From positions 372,001-436,000 of the forward strand of contig VGVQ01000001.1 in assembly GCA_016874005.1 (NCBI GenBank): a stretch of DNA of 64,000 nucleotides, written 5' to 3'. How positions within the stretch are numbered: position 1 is the first letter of the stretch; every line of letters begins with the position of its first letter. Position numbers and translations under genes: made by a program. Source of the stretch: Gemmatimonadota bacterium (GTDB lineage: Bacteria; Gemmatimonadota; Gemmatimonadetes; Gemmatimonadales; GWC2-71-9). Below are positions 24,660 through 34,427 of this stretch, piece after piece. The notes below the pieces were generated by a model. It had not been told where the DNA came from, did not search any database, and saw only the letters and a program-made list of their open reading frames with translations.

Positions 24660-27600
24660 CTATTGCCCGATCCGCGCCTCGAGACGGTAGCGACCGGTAT
24701 GGGGCGCGGGATTCTGCGAGTTGGTGCCACCACTCGCCTCGACCACCAGGTAATAGGTTCCCGGGGTGAGCTGGCGCCGGATCCGTGAGCAGCGGTTGCC
24801 TACCAACGACCCTCCGTCCTGGGGATCGATGTCGTCGTGGCTCTCGAGTGGCGTCGCTTGGGCGTCCTGGAGGGTGATCTTGGTATTCAGCTCGAGCGCG
24901 AATCGGCAGAAGGCGCCGCCGAACCCCGACGTCTCGAAGGTATAGGTTCCGCTGACCGGGATCAGAATCCGGTACACGTCCGCGGCGTCCCCCGCCTGGA
25001 TCTCGCCATGGACCGTCGTGCCGGGCAGCAGAAGTCCAGCCGTCGCGATGGTGTTATTGGGCTCCGATTCCGCGGCCGTGCCTAACACAAAGAAGGCCGA
25101 GCCACCCGCTTGGGCCGTGGCCCTGACGGTGGTGGGCGTGTGGGCCCCACCGAACCCGCCCCACCGCCGTCCCGGAGCACCGACGACACCGTCGTTATCC
25201 TCGTCGTCGCCACCGAAGACCCAGTAGTCACCGGGCGCCACGCCACTGAAGGTGAAGTTCTGGCCGGTCGTCGGCACGGTGGCCACGGTCGCGCCGCTGG
25301 CGGCGTTGAACAATCGGGCGAACAAACGCCGCGGGGGCCCCAGCGTCTGGGTGAGACTGTTGCGGGCGTTGAGCAGCCCCGCGCCGTAGACTTGGTCGAC
25401 CCCAGCCGCGCCGACGTCCACCGCGTAGTTGAGCAGCCGATTGCGGAGCCCCTGCACCGTCAGCGCCGGCGTCTGGGCCAGCAGCAGGGCCGCGACCCCG
25501 CTCACGTGCGGCGACGCCATCGAGGTCCCACCGTACCGGGCATACCCTGGGATACAGGGCGTCTGACGGAAATCGCAGACCGCCGAGTGCACCAGCCAGG
25601 TGCCGTCGGGCTGGGCGGGGAGAATGTCACCGCCGGGCGCGGCGATGTCGACCGCCGGCCCGGTGTTGGAGTAGCTCGCGATCGTGCCTAACGGGCCGAC
25701 CGCCGACACCGTGAGCGGCTCGTCGTAGCCAGCCGGACAATGGCGGCTGGTCGTCGAGTTCTCGTTCCCGGCCGACACCACCACCAGCGCCCCGGCCGCG
25801 GTCGCCGCGGCGATCGCGTCCTTGAGCGGACTCGGGTTGCTGGGATTGCAGTCCCCCCCCAAGCTCATGTTGATGATCCGGGCCGGCACCGCCGGAGGCG
25901 CGAGCGTTCCGGCTCCGCCGTCCGACGCCGGCAGACCGGCGGCATAGAGCACCCCTTGCGAGATCCCGAAGAACGACCCGCTCCCCCCGACCCCCAGGAC
26001 CCGGATTGGACGAATCTTGACCCTCCAGCTCGCGCCCGTTCCCCCGATACCGTCGTTGCCCGCGGCACCCACCGTGCCGCTGACGTGGAGCCCGTGACCT
26101 CCGGCTTGGTCGGGTTCGCCCCAGCAAGGCGGGTTGCGGGCCGGGTCCGAGGGACGGTCACTCGGTTGGGTCGGGTCCGGATCGAACCCATCGCCATCGC
26201 CGGCGTTGTCGAATCTCCCCCCGGCACACAGCGTCAGCGAATCGGTGGCGACGAAATCGTAGCCGTCCGCCGTGAGATTGCCCGTGAACACCGGGTGATC
26301 GAACCGGATGCCGGTGTCGAGGACCGCGACGATGACGTTCGCGCTGCCCGTGGTGATGCTCCAGGCACGCGGCAGGTCGACCATCACGTAGTGCCAGGAC
26401 TGATTGGGATAGAGCGGATCGTTCGGGATCGCCGGCGGAGCCGCGAACGACGCCCTATGGGCCCAAGCCACTTGGTCGGGTACGACCCACTCCACCGCGG
26501 GGTCGGCGGCGATGGCCTGCCGCACCGAATCGATATCGACACCGGGTCCGACCACCAGTCGGGCGGACTGAATCACCGGACTGATACCGGCTAGCCGGGT
26601 TCCCGCCCGCACGTGGGTCGTCAGCCGCTGGCCGATCGACCGCGATACCGACGCCGCGAACGAGGTCCCCCCGCGGAACGAGGCGGGAGTCGCTCCCGCC
26701 GCACCGACCGCCGCCGACCGGAACCGGATCACCAAGGCACGAATGCCACCGACGCTACCGCTCGTCCGGGGAAGCCGCACCAATTCCGGACCGAAGGATC
26801 CGAGCCGAAGACGAACGGGCTGATTCAGCCGCTCGAGGGCCGCGGCCAGCGTTGTCTGAGGCGCCGGAACCGCCTGGTCGGCGATCTGGCCGACGATCTG
26901 GCCGGCCGGCGGAACGAGGGCCGTTGCGGTGAACGCGGCCGGTGCGCCAGCCAACGTCGGGACCACCGCGTTCAGCCCCTGCGCCCCACCAACCGGCCCG
27001 AGGGTCCACCGGACCGACGCCCGACCGTTGACGTCGGTAGTCGCGGATGCCGCGTCGGCGGTTCCGCCGCCAGCGACAACGTTCCATTGGACGGCCACCC
27101 CCTGGACCCCTTGGCCGCCCGGACTGCGGGCAACGACCCGAAGCGGGGCCAGCAGCGGACTGTTAGGCGACCCCGTCTGCTGATTGCCCGATTCGATCGA
27201 CAAGGTCCCCGCCGTGAATCGACCGGTGGCGAACGCCACGGTCGACACCCCCGATCCATCGACCCCGATCAACAGTTGGTTGCCATTCTCGACCGCGTTG
27301 GCCGGCCCGAGCGTGAACTGGGTCGCCACCCGTCCCTGGTCATTGCTCACCGCGGAAGTGGGCGACGCCTGCCCACCGCCGGCGATCGGCTGAAAATTCA
27401 TCCTGATCCCGCCCACCGGATTCCCGAACTGGTCCTTGACAGTCGCCCGGATTGAATCTGCCAACGCCACCCCCAAGGCACCGGCCTGCCCCCCGCCAGC
27501 GGAAAGCTCGACGGACGCCGGAGTGCCGACCTGACCGGTCGCGACGAACCCAACCGGCGAGCCGGTCAAACCGGTCGCCGTCGCGGTTACCCGTTGGCCG

Positions 27601-27923
27601 TTGGGTCCGATGGTTGGGCCCAAGGTCCAGATGGTGCTCGCCTCGCCATTGGCCAACGTCGTGGCGGTGGCGGCCGTCACCGCCCCGCCGCCCAGGGCAA
27701 CCTCGAACCGAACCGATACGCCCGCCACCCCGGCTCCAGCCGAGTTCGCCGCTCTGACGGTCAGCGGGACCGAAAGCGGCGAGCCGACGGGGCCGGTCTG
27801 TCCATCGCCGGTCACCAGTTGCAGTTGGGTCGCCCGGGCGGTGTCGTCCGGCCCCTCGTCCTTGCCGCCGCACCCGACCACTGTTCCCAGGCCAACCAGA
27901 AGTACGAGTTGTCGAGAGGTCAT
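24660..27923 (-). CDS. Subtilisin-family (S8) protease lipoprotein with Ig-like repeats and PPC domain
   Basis: 1087 residues. The leader LVLLVGLGTVVGCGGKD has a clear lipobox (VVGC). Three bacterial Ig-like domains of about 100 residues follow, each with the pattern GxGQ-G-P and NGxAxxxWTLGP. A propeptide-like region leads to the S8 catalytic domain: Asp in AVLDTGIRFDHP, His in GGHGLHVSGTVG, Ser in GGTSMASPHVSGVAALL. After it come a small beta domain (PGDYWVFGGDDEDNDG) and a C-terminal PPC domain (SEPNNTIATAG ... GTYYLVVEASGG). It is probably a surface-anchored endopeptidase. The ATG at 27921-27923 has GGAG six bases upstream. Confidence 0.9.
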   Translation of the reverse strand: MTSRQLVLLVGLGTVVGCGGKDEGPDDTARATQLQLVTGDGQTGPVGSPLSVPLTVRAANSAGAGVAGVSVRFEVALGGGAVTAATATTLANGEASTIWTLGPTIGPNGQRVTATATGLTGSPVGFVATGQVGTPASVELSAGGGQAGALGVALADSIRATVKDQFGNPVGGIRMNFQPIAGGGQASPTSAVSNDQGRVATQFTLGPANAVENGNQLLIGVDGSGVSTVAFATGRFTAGTLSIESGNQQTGSPNSPLLAPLRVVARSPGGQGVQGVAVQWNVVAGGGTADAASATTDVNGRASVRWTLGPVGGAQGLNAVVPTLAGAPAAFTATALVPPAGQIVGQIADQAVPAPQTTLAAALERLNQPVRLRLGSFGPELVRLPRTSGSVGGIRALVIRFRSAAVGAAGATPASFRGGTSFAASVSRSIGQRLTTHVRAGTRLAGISPVIQSARLVVGPGVDIDSVRQAIAADPAVEWVVPDQVAWAHRASFAAPPAIPNDPLYPNQSWHYVMVDLPRAWSITTGSANVIVAVLDTGIRFDHPVFTGNLTADGYDFVATDSLTLCAGGRFDNAGDGDGFDPDPTQPSDRPSDPARNPPCWGEPDQAGGHGLHVSGTVGAAGNDGIGGTGASWRVKIRPIRVLGVGGSGSFFGISQGVLYAAGLPASDGGAGTLAPPAVPARIINMSLGGDCNPSNPSPLKDAIAAATAAGALVVVSAGNENSTTSRHCPAGYDEPLTVSAVGPLGTIASYSNTGPAVDIAAPGGDILPAQPDGTWLVHSAVCDFRQTPCIPGYARYGGTSMASPHVSGVAALLLAQTPALTVQGLRNRLLNYAVDVGAAGVDQVYGAGLLNARNSLTQTLGPPRRLFARLFNAASGATVATVPTTGQNFTFSGVAPGDYWVFGGDDEDNDGVVGAPGRRWGGFGGAHTPTTVRATAQAGGSAFFVLGTAAESEPNNTIATAGLLLPGTTVHGEIQAGDAADVYRILIPVSGTYTFETSGFGGAFCRFALELNTKITLQDAQATPLESHDDIDPQDGGSLVGNRCSRIRRQLTPGTYYLVVEASGGTNSQNPAPHTGRYRLEARIGQ

Positions 27924-27962
27924 CGAGACTCCATCCCGCGAAGGAACCGACCGCGCCGCACA

Positions 27963-27991
27963 ATTCTTGTATCCGGGAAGACCGCTGTCAA
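27963..27991 (-). promoter_or_regulatory. Sigma-70-like promoter for the S8 protease
   Basis: On the minus strand TTGACA (27991-27986) and AAGAAT (27968-27963) are 17 bases apart. The transcript would start near 27956, leaving a leader of about 33 bases with GGAG before the ATG. It makes the protease a unit separate from the S9 operon upstream. Confidence 0.5.
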
Positions 27992-28058
27992 CATCGACCG
28001 GCGATCGAACAACCAGTTTCTTGACACCCGGTCCGGCCAACCCCCCTGGCGCCGATCC

Positions 28059-30056
28059 TCAGGGCACCGGCGCCGGTTGGACAAACCGCTCCCACCAGGT
28101 GTAATACCTGGTCATGATGTCGTATCGGTGGCTGGGCGCGCTCGGTCCGTGGAACATGCCGGGATAAACCACCAGCTTGGTCTCCACCCCAGTGGACTTG
28201 AGGGCCTGGTACATCTGCTCCGAACCGATGATCGGGACGTTGAAGTCTTTCTCGCCGCCCATGAAGAGGGTAGGCGTGGTGATCCGATCGGCCTTGAAGA
28301 ACGGATACGAGACTTTCATCCAGGCCTCCGGGCTCTTCCACGGCACCCCGAGCTCCTGCTCGTACTGATAGACGTATTGATCGGATCCGTACATCGACAA
28401 CTGGAGGGCGCTACCCGCGCCGCTGACCCCCGCCTTGAACCGGGTGTCGGTGGCGATCGTGTAGTCGGTCAGAATGCCGCCGTAACTCCAGCCTCCGAGG
28501 ACCAATCGGTCGGGGTCGGCGTACCCCTTCGCGACGGCCTCATCGACCGCCCCGAGGAGGTCGACGACCTCCTTGTTGCCCCAGTCGGCGAAGATCGCCC
28601 GGCTGAACGCTTCGCCCCGTCCCGAGCTGCCTCGATAGTTGGGCGCCAGCACCGCAAACCCCCGGGCCGCAAGCACCCGCCGGAGAAGATCGAAATCGTG
28701 ACCATCCTGGCCGAACGGTCCGCCATGGATCTGCAGCGCCAGCGGGTACCTCTGGCCCGCTCGATACCCCGGAGGGAGATAGAGCATGCTCCCCACGGCC
28801 GTCCCATCCTTGCTCTTCGAGTCGAGCCGCAACGCCGGACCCAAGTCGATCGTGGCCATCAGGGAATCATTGTGGGTCGACAACCGCCGGAAACCGCCTT
28901 GCTCGAGCGCGGCGATCTCGGTGGGCTCACCGTCGGTGCTGGTCGCCACCGCGATCTTCGACCCCCTCACCGACATCCCGGTGATGCCCCGTTTGGCGTC
29001 GACGATCACCTCTACCGCGCCGCTTGCCAGGGCCACCCTGCCCACCGGTACCGATCGGTCGTCGTCGTACAGGAAGTAGAGCGAACCGCCGTCCGCCGAC
29101 CACCGCAATTCGGCCACCGGCCGGTCGAGACGCTCCGTCAACACCCGGGTCTCGCCGCCAGCGCTCGGGACCACGGCCGCCCGAGTGTTGTTGTAGGCCC
29201 AGTACTTGGGATCGCCGCCTCGGAGGAAGGCGATCCATTTGCCGTCTGGACTGAACGTGGGCCTACCACCCCGCCCTCCATCGGCTCCCGGGAAGCTGGT
29301 GAGGGCCCTCGGCTCGGAGCCAGGCTTGGCGTCGATCAGATAGATGTCGGAGTTGTCGTTGCGATCACTCCCGGGGGCCCGTTTGCTGACGAACGCGATC
29401 TGGGTCCCGTCCGGCGACCAGGCCGGCCCGCCGTCGTCGTAGTCTCCGCGGGTCAGTTGCTCGATCGTCCGGCTGGCGAGGTCGAACAGATAGAGATGAT
29501 CGCGCCGCCGGTTGAGATAGCCGGCATAGTCTCGCTTGAAATCCCACCGGTCGATCTCCAGGGGCTTGGGTGTCTTCTTCTCCTTCCCGGCAGTCGTGTC
29601 CGGATCGGGGTCGGTTACCACCAGCACGAATCGCTTCGCATCCGGCGACCATTCGTAGTCGCCCACTCCCTGCTTGAGGTCGGTCACTTTCCGGGCCTCG
29701 CCACCCAGTCGATCGAGCAACCAGATCTGGGCCCCCTTCTCCTCCTCGCCCCGGCTGCTGGTGAAGGCGAGGAACCGATTGTCGGGACTCCATTTCGGAT
29801 TGCCCTCGGCGTCCGGCGACGAGGTTACCTGCACGGTCTTGCTGCCGTCCCAGCTGACCATGTAGATGTCGGTGTTCCGCTTGTCCTTCGCGGAGTCCGA
29901 CGTCGTCACGGTATAGGCAACCCATTGTCCGTCGGGCGAGATCACCGGCGCGCCGACGTCCTTCAGCCGGTAGATATCCCCCGGCACCAAGCGACGCTTT
30001 GCCTGCGCGGCGACCACCGTGGGCACCAGCCAGAACAGCAGCAACAGTTGTCTCAT
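28059..30056 (-). CDS. S9 family prolyl-oligopeptidase-type peptidase
   Basis: A 665-residue exported protein; residues 1-18 are a signal peptide. A WD40-like/TolB beta-propeller covers about 25-390, with repeats of the SPDGxxxAF type (PVISPDGQWVAYT, KWSPDNRFLAFT, AWSPDGTQIAFVS, TFSPDGKWIAFLR). The alpha/beta-hydrolase domain has LQIHGGPFGQDG, the nucleophile in GGWSYGGILTDY near residue 530, the Asp in GGEKDFNVP and the His in PGMFHGPS. It cleaves short peptides in the periplasm (DPP IV / acylaminoacyl-peptidase group). The ATG overlaps the GT2 stop by four bases. Confidence 0.92.
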   Translation of the reverse strand: MRQLLLLFWLVPTVVAAQAKRRLVPGDIYRLKDVGAPVISPDGQWVAYTVTTSDSAKDKRNTDIYMVSWDGSKTVQVTSSPDAEGNPKWSPDNRFLAFTSSRGEEEKGAQIWLLDRLGGEARKVTDLKQGVGDYEWSPDAKRFVLVVTDPDPDTTAGKEKKTPKPLEIDRWDFKRDYAGYLNRRRDHLYLFDLASRTIEQLTRGDYDDGGPAWSPDGTQIAFVSKRAPGSDRNDNSDIYLIDAKPGSEPRALTSFPGADGGRGGRPTFSPDGKWIAFLRGGDPKYWAYNNTRAAVVPSAGGETRVLTERLDRPVAELRWSADGGSLYFLYDDDRSVPVGRVALASGAVEVIVDAKRGITGMSVRGSKIAVATSTDGEPTEIAALEQGGFRRLSTHNDSLMATIDLGPALRLDSKSKDGTAVGSMLYLPPGYRAGQRYPLALQIHGGPFGQDGHDFDLLRRVLAARGFAVLAPNYRGSSGRGEAFSRAIFADWGNKEVVDLLGAVDEAVAKGYADPDRLVLGGWSYGGILTDYTIATDTRFKAGVSGAGSALQLSMYGSDQYVYQYEQELGVPWKSPEAWMKVSYPFFKADRITTPTLFMGGEKDFNVPIIGSEQMYQALKSTGVETKLVVYPGMFHGPSAPSHRYDIMTRYYTWWERFVQPAPVP

Positions 30057-31195
30057 ACTCGGTTGGCCTTGAGTTCGCGAAGGGAATAGAACGTCCCGCG
30101 CCATTGGAGGCCGCCGTGGACGAGGTTGAGCAGCATCGTTCGCCACATGATGAAGACGAACAGCAGGACCACCACCGGAAACAGCAGCACCGACCAGGGC
30201 CGAATGTCGGCCTCGCGGGCAAGTCGCCAGAGGGTGGTGATCAAGACCGCGATCTGTAGTCCGAACAGCAAGCGGGTCTCGCCGCCGGTCACCGCCAAGC
30301 CCGCCACCGGAACCACCCCGAAGCACAGCTGGGTCAGCCCGCCCACCACCGATAGCGCCACGTTGTAATCGATTCCGGCGAACATGTTCTTCTCCAAGCC
30401 GCGAATCATCTGCCCGAGCGAATGGTACCACTCGACCTCGAGGGGCCCGGCACCCATCAGGCAGTCGGATCGATACCCGGCGGCTTTGATGATCTTCCCC
30501 AGTTTCATGTCGTCGTCGGGCCGCATCGCGATCCGGCTATGGCCACCCAATTCCTGATACGTCGTCCGCCGAACCAGGTTGAACGCCCCGATCCCGACAA
30601 AATACCGGCTCTTGGCGTCTTTGACCCTCCAGGGCCGGGTGAAGCATAGGAACGACAGGAGGAAGTGGGCGGTGAACGCTTCGAGCAGCACGCCTGGCAT
30701 CCTGATCCGCGGGGCCACCGCGAGGTGATCCAGCTGCTCCCGCTCGGCGTATCCGACGGCTCGGCGGAGCGCGTCGGGCGCCATCACGATATCGGCGTCG
30801 GTGAACAGGATCCAGTCACCGGTCGCCGCCCGAGCGCCGACATCGAGTGCGTGGTTCTTGCCGAGCCAGCCCGCCGGGAGGTCCGACACCGTAACCGGCC
30901 GGAGGCGATTGTCGGCGGCTGCGAGTGCCGCCACCACATCTCCGGTACCGTCGGTCGACCGATCGTCGACGGCAATCACCTCGAGCCGCGGATAGTCTTG
31001 GCCCAACATGGTGCCGAGGGCGGCCCCGATGTGCGGCGCTTCGTCCCGGGCCGCCACGACGATCGAGACCGGTGGCGCATCGGCCGAGGATCTGGGGCCC
31101 TGATCGGCGAGCCGCCGCAGCGTTCGGAGACCCACAAGAACGTCGAGCGCGGCCCCGATCGTGACGGCCAGCAGCACCCCGGCAAGCCAGATCAT
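30053..31195 (-). CDS. Membrane-bound glycosyltransferase family 2
   Basis: A 380-residue protein. One N-terminal helix is followed by a GT-A domain: PPVSIVVAARDEAPHIGAAL, VIAVDDRSTDGTGDVV, DWILFTDADIVMAP (DxD metal site) and the acceptor region around MRPDDDMKLGK. Three to four C-terminal helices end in FIMWRTMLLNLVHGGLQWRGT. The layout resembles GT2 enzymes that glycosylate lipid carriers or hopanoids, including HpnB-like proteins. Donor and acceptor are not readable. It overlaps both neighbours by four bases (ATGA). Confidence 0.85.
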   Translation of the reverse strand: MIWLAGVLLAVTIGAALDVLVGLRTLRRLADQGPRSSADAPPVSIVVAARDEAPHIGAALGTMLGQDYPRLEVIAVDDRSTDGTGDVVAALAAADNRLRPVTVSDLPAGWLGKNHALDVGARAATGDWILFTDADIVMAPDALRRAVGYAEREQLDHLAVAPRIRMPGVLLEAFTAHFLLSFLCFTRPWRVKDAKSRYFVGIGAFNLVRRTTYQELGGHSRIAMRPDDDMKLGKIIKAAGYRSDCLMGAGPLEVEWYHSLGQMIRGLEKNMFAGIDYNVALSVVGGLTQLCFGVVPVAGLAVTGGETRLLFGLQIAVLITTLWRLAREADIRPWSVLLFPVVVLLFVFIMWRTMLLNLVHGGLQWRGTFYSLRELKANRV

Positions 31196-32580
31196 GGGCT
31201 CTCGTCGAAGAAGATCTTGCCGGGGTTCATCAGGCCGCGGGGGTCGAGGGCCCGTTTGATCGCCCGCATCACCGCAACGCCGTTGCGGTGCTCCTTGAGC
31301 AACGAGTCCCGCTTCCCGATGCCGACGCCGTGCTCGCCGGTGCAGGTGCCTCCCAGCGCGATGGCCCGCTCGACCATCCGGTCGTTGAGCCGCTTCGCCT
31401 CCGTTTGCTCCTCGGGCTTCGCCGGATCGATCAGGTAGGCGACGTGGTAGTTGCCGTCGCCGACGTGCCCCAGAATCGCCCCCAAGAGCGGCGAGCCGGC
31501 GACATCCTTCTTGGTTTCGAGAATCGACTCGGCCAGCCGCGAGATCGGGACGCAGACATCCGTCACCAGCGGACGGGAACCGGGTCGGAGCGCCAGCCCC
31601 GCGAAATACCCCTCGTGACGCGCCTTCCAGAGCTTGGCTCGGGAGGCCTCATCGGTCGCCCACTCGAAGGCCGAGCCGCCGTGTTGCTCGACGATCTCCT
31701 TGACGATCTCGGCATCCTCACCCACGGCCCGCTCCGAGCCGCCATGGAACTCGAAGAAGAGGGTCGGCATTGGTGCGTAGCTCAGGTTGGCGAACCGGGC
31801 AACGGCATCCATGAACAACTCGTCGAGCAGTTCGATTCGGGCCACCGGAACGCCGAGCTGGATGGTTTGAATGACCGCGTTCACCGCGCCCTCGAGGGAG
31901 CGGAACTGGCACACCGCGGCCGCGATCGCGGCAGGCACCCCGTTCAGCCGGACGGTCACCTCGGTGATGATCCCGAGGGTTCCCTCGGCCCCGACAAACA
32001 GCCGGGTGAGGTCGTATCCGGCCGATGACTTCTTGGCGCGGCCACCGGTGCGGATCACCTCCCCGTGGGGCAAGACCACCGTCAGCCCGAGGACGTTCTC
32101 CCGCATCGTCCCGTATCGAACGGCGGTGGTACCCGATGCCCGGGTCGAGGCCATCCCGCCGATCGTGGCGTCCGCGCCCGGGTCGACGTAGAACGCCAGC
32201 CCCGTTCCCTTGAGCGCCTCGTTCAACTGACCCCGCGTCACCCCTGCCTCCACCGTCGCATCGAGGTCGTCCTGGCCGATCCGGAGAATCCGGTTCATCG
32301 ACGACAGGTCGATCGAGACGCCCCCGCGGACGGCCGCGATGTGCCCCTCGAGCGAACTGCCCGCGCCGAACGGGATCATCGGCACCGAGGCCTCGAAGCA
32401 GATCCGCGCGATCGCGCTGACCTCCGCCGTGGTGGCCGGATAGACGACCGCGTCCGGTGGATGCGGAATCGGGTACGCTTCGGCCTGCCCGTGATGGTCT
32501 CGGATCGATCGATTGGTCGTGAACCGATCGCCGAGCAATGCGGCCAGTTGTTCGAAGGCGCCCGGCGGCACGGCGCTCAT
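31192..32580 (-). CDS. FAD-linked oxidase, glycolate/D-lactate dehydrogenase type (GlcD-like)
   Basis: A 462-residue flavoprotein. The FAD-binding PCMH domain has VVYPATTAEVSAIARICFE, PMIPFGAGSSLEGH, VDPGADATIGGMASTRASGTTAVRYG and FVGAEGTLGIITEV. The C-terminal oxidase domain has ILGHVGDGNYHVAYLIDP and GGTCTGEHGVGIGKR, where the His residues bind the 2-hydroxy acid. It oxidises D-lactate, glycolate or a related 2-hydroxy acid to the keto acid. There is no signal peptide. It lies within the operon between the CocE hydrolases and GT2 with four-base overlaps at both ends. Confidence 0.92.
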   Translation of the reverse strand: MSAVPPGAFEQLAALLGDRFTTNRSIRDHHGQAEAYPIPHPPDAVVYPATTAEVSAIARICFEASVPMIPFGAGSSLEGHIAAVRGGVSIDLSSMNRILRIGQDDLDATVEAGVTRGQLNEALKGTGLAFYVDPGADATIGGMASTRASGTTAVRYGTMRENVLGLTVVLPHGEVIRTGGRAKKSSAGYDLTRLFVGAEGTLGIITEVTVRLNGVPAAIAAAVCQFRSLEGAVNAVIQTIQLGVPVARIELLDELFMDAVARFANLSYAPMPTLFFEFHGGSERAVGEDAEIVKEIVEQHGGSAFEWATDEASRAKLWKARHEGYFAGLALRPGSRPLVTDVCVPISRLAESILETKKDVAGSPLLGAILGHVGDGNYHVAYLIDPAKPEEQTEAKRLNDRMVERAIALGGTCTGEHGVGIGKRDSLLKEHRNGVAVMRAIKRALDPRGLMNPGKIFFDESP

Positions 32581-34427
32581 CGCGAAGCCGCGGACCGGTC
32601 GGCTACCGATACGGTGAGGTGCGACGGATACCGCGCGCTGCGATAGACCCGATGAGTCGCGGCTCGGTAGTCGGCGTCGCTGGCGTTGAAGATGTTGGGC
32701 ACGAACTTCTGCGGGTTTCGATCGATCAACGGAAACCAGGTGCTCTGCACTTGCACCATGATCCGGTGGCCCCGCAGAAAGGTGTAGTCGGCCGCATGGA
32801 GGTTGATCCGGTACCGGTCGACCCGATTGGGCACCAGCGGAACCGCTCGTTCGAACCCGTTCAGGAACCGGCCTCGAAAAACATCGCCGAGGACCATTAG
32901 CTGGTAGCCTGCCATGGTCGGATTGGCGGGATAATCCTCGGGATACACGTCGATCAGCTTCACGATCCAGTCGGCGTCGGTTCCGGTGGTCGTCGCGAAC
33001 AGGTTGGCCAGGACCTTCCCGGAAATGGTCACCGGTTCGGCGAGGGGATCGGTCTCGAAGCTCAGGACGTCGGGCCGAAGGTGACTGTGGCGCTGGTCGT
33101 CAACCTGCCAGCGCGACCACGTCGAAGGCGGACGCCCGCCGTACAGGGGCACGATCGGGCGGGCTCGGTAGGGGACCGGGCGAGCCGGATCGGAAACGAA
33201 CGATTCGACCCCGGCGGTAGCGGTCGGCTTGGTCCAGGAAAGCCGCCCACCCTCCCGGAAGTACAGCTGGCGCTCCACCACACCGGTCTTCGGCGGCCAG
33301 GAGTCGTGGCGTTGCCACGCGTTCGATCCGGGCCGGAACGTCAGCGCCTCCGGTAGATCGAGCGGCCCCTTGTTCTTGAGCCAATGCCCGAACCAACGAG
33401 CCTCGACCTCCTTGAACTGACGGCTGGTCGGCTCCCCGAACTGAATCGGCCCGAGAGCACGGCCGTCCCACCCGGCCCAGCCGCCGTGATTCCAGGGTCC
33501 GACGACGAGGTAATTCAGTCCCTGGCGGTCGAGCGACTCCATCTTCTCGTAGATCGTGAGCGGTCCGTAGAAGTCCTCCTGATCCCACCAGCCGGCCACC
33601 GTGAGGGTCGGCACGGTCACTTTGGTGATGTGCCGGGTGACCTTACGGGCCTTCCAATAGTCGTCGAAGGTGTTGTGGGTGGCGAAGTCGGTCCAGGCGG
33701 GCTTCTGACGGTGGAGGTATTTTGCGTCCGCATTCGCCAGTCCGCCCAGTCCGAGGAACCACTCGTAGGTATCCAGGCGGTCGAACGGAAACGGGGTGAA
33801 CCGTTGACCGTCGACCGCGGCGACGTACTCGAAGGCATAGCTCAAGCGCAGGGCACCGTTATGGTGAAAGTCGTCCCCGAGGAACATGTCGTCGGGCGAG
33901 GCCTGCGGCGAAGCGGCCTTGAATGCCGGGTGGGGGTCGAGTAACGCCATCATCGTCGTCCAACCGCCGTACGAAATCCCCCGCATTCCGATCATCCCGC
34001 TGCCGCCAGCCAGGTTACCCGACAACCACTCCATGGTGTCGTAGGCGTCCGTGGTCTCGTCGATCGCCTGCCGGTCCTTCGGGTCACGAGTCGGCCGGAT
34101 CATCGAGAAGACACCTTCGGAGCCATACTTGCCGCGGAGGTCCTGACAGACGAAGAGATAGCCCTCGGCGACCAGGAGCGAGTCCACCTCCAGCACCCCG
34201 CGGCAGAGCGACTCGGCATCGTACGGGGTGCGCTCCAACAAGATCGGGAGCGACGCTGGCCCTCCCACGGGGCGCCAGATCACGGTGTGGAGCTTGACAC
34301 CGTCCCGCATCGCGATCGCGGTCGTGCTCCTGAGGTATCCAGCCACGGTATCCTGGCTGAAGGCCTGACCCGAGCCGCTCCCGAGCATCGCCGCGATCGC
34401 CGCGGCCCGCCAGAGGCGCGGCCTCAT
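32577..34427 (-). CDS. Secreted CocE/NonD-family hydrolase, copy 2
   Basis: A 616-residue protein with a signal peptide of about 25 residues. The X-Pro dipeptidyl-peptidase (S15) alpha/beta-hydrolase has LLERTPYDAE near residue 63, the nucleophile in GMRGISYGGWTTMM near 147, an all-helical cap, LTVAGWWDQEDFYGP (catalytic Asp region) and VGPWNHGGWAGW (catalytic His). A C-terminal jelly-roll ends FLRGHRIMVQVQSTWFPLIDRN. Such enzymes open ester or amide bonds in acylated substrates such as beta-lactam side chains or cocaine-like esters. It is clearly a paralogue of the gene just upstream, with long identical stretches. Confidence 0.9.
   Translation of the reverse strand: MRPRLWRAAAIAAMLGSGSGQAFSQDTVAGYLRSTTAIAMRDGVKLHTVIWRPVGGPASLPILLERTPYDAESLCRGVLEVDSLLVAEGYLFVCQDLRGKYGSEGVFSMIRPTRDPKDRQAIDETTDAYDTMEWLSGNLAGGSGMIGMRGISYGGWTTMMALLDPHPAFKAASPQASPDDMFLGDDFHHNGALRLSYAFEYVAAVDGQRFTPFPFDRLDTYEWFLGLGGLANADAKYLHRQKPAWTDFATHNTFDDYWKARKVTRHITKVTVPTLTVAGWWDQEDFYGPLTIYEKMESLDRQGLNYLVVGPWNHGGWAGWDGRALGPIQFGEPTSRQFKEVEARWFGHWLKNKGPLDLPEALTFRPGSNAWQRHDSWPPKTGVVERQLYFREGGRLSWTKPTATAGVESFVSDPARPVPYRARPIVPLYGGRPPSTWSRWQVDDQRHSHLRPDVLSFETDPLAEPVTISGKVLANLFATTTGTDADWIVKLIDVYPEDYPANPTMAGYQLMVLGDVFRGRFLNGFERAVPLVPNRVDRYRINLHAADYTFLRGHRIMVQVQSTWFPLIDRNPQKFVPNIFNASDADYRAATHRVYRSARYPSHLTVSVADRSAASR

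Noticed and set aside
27594-30089. Plus-strand open frame of 831 codons opposite the S8 and S9 peptidase genes
   Set aside because: It is antisense to two peptidases with complete domains. Its composition (Arg/Gly/Pro/His-rich) is that of an empty frame in GC-rich DNA.
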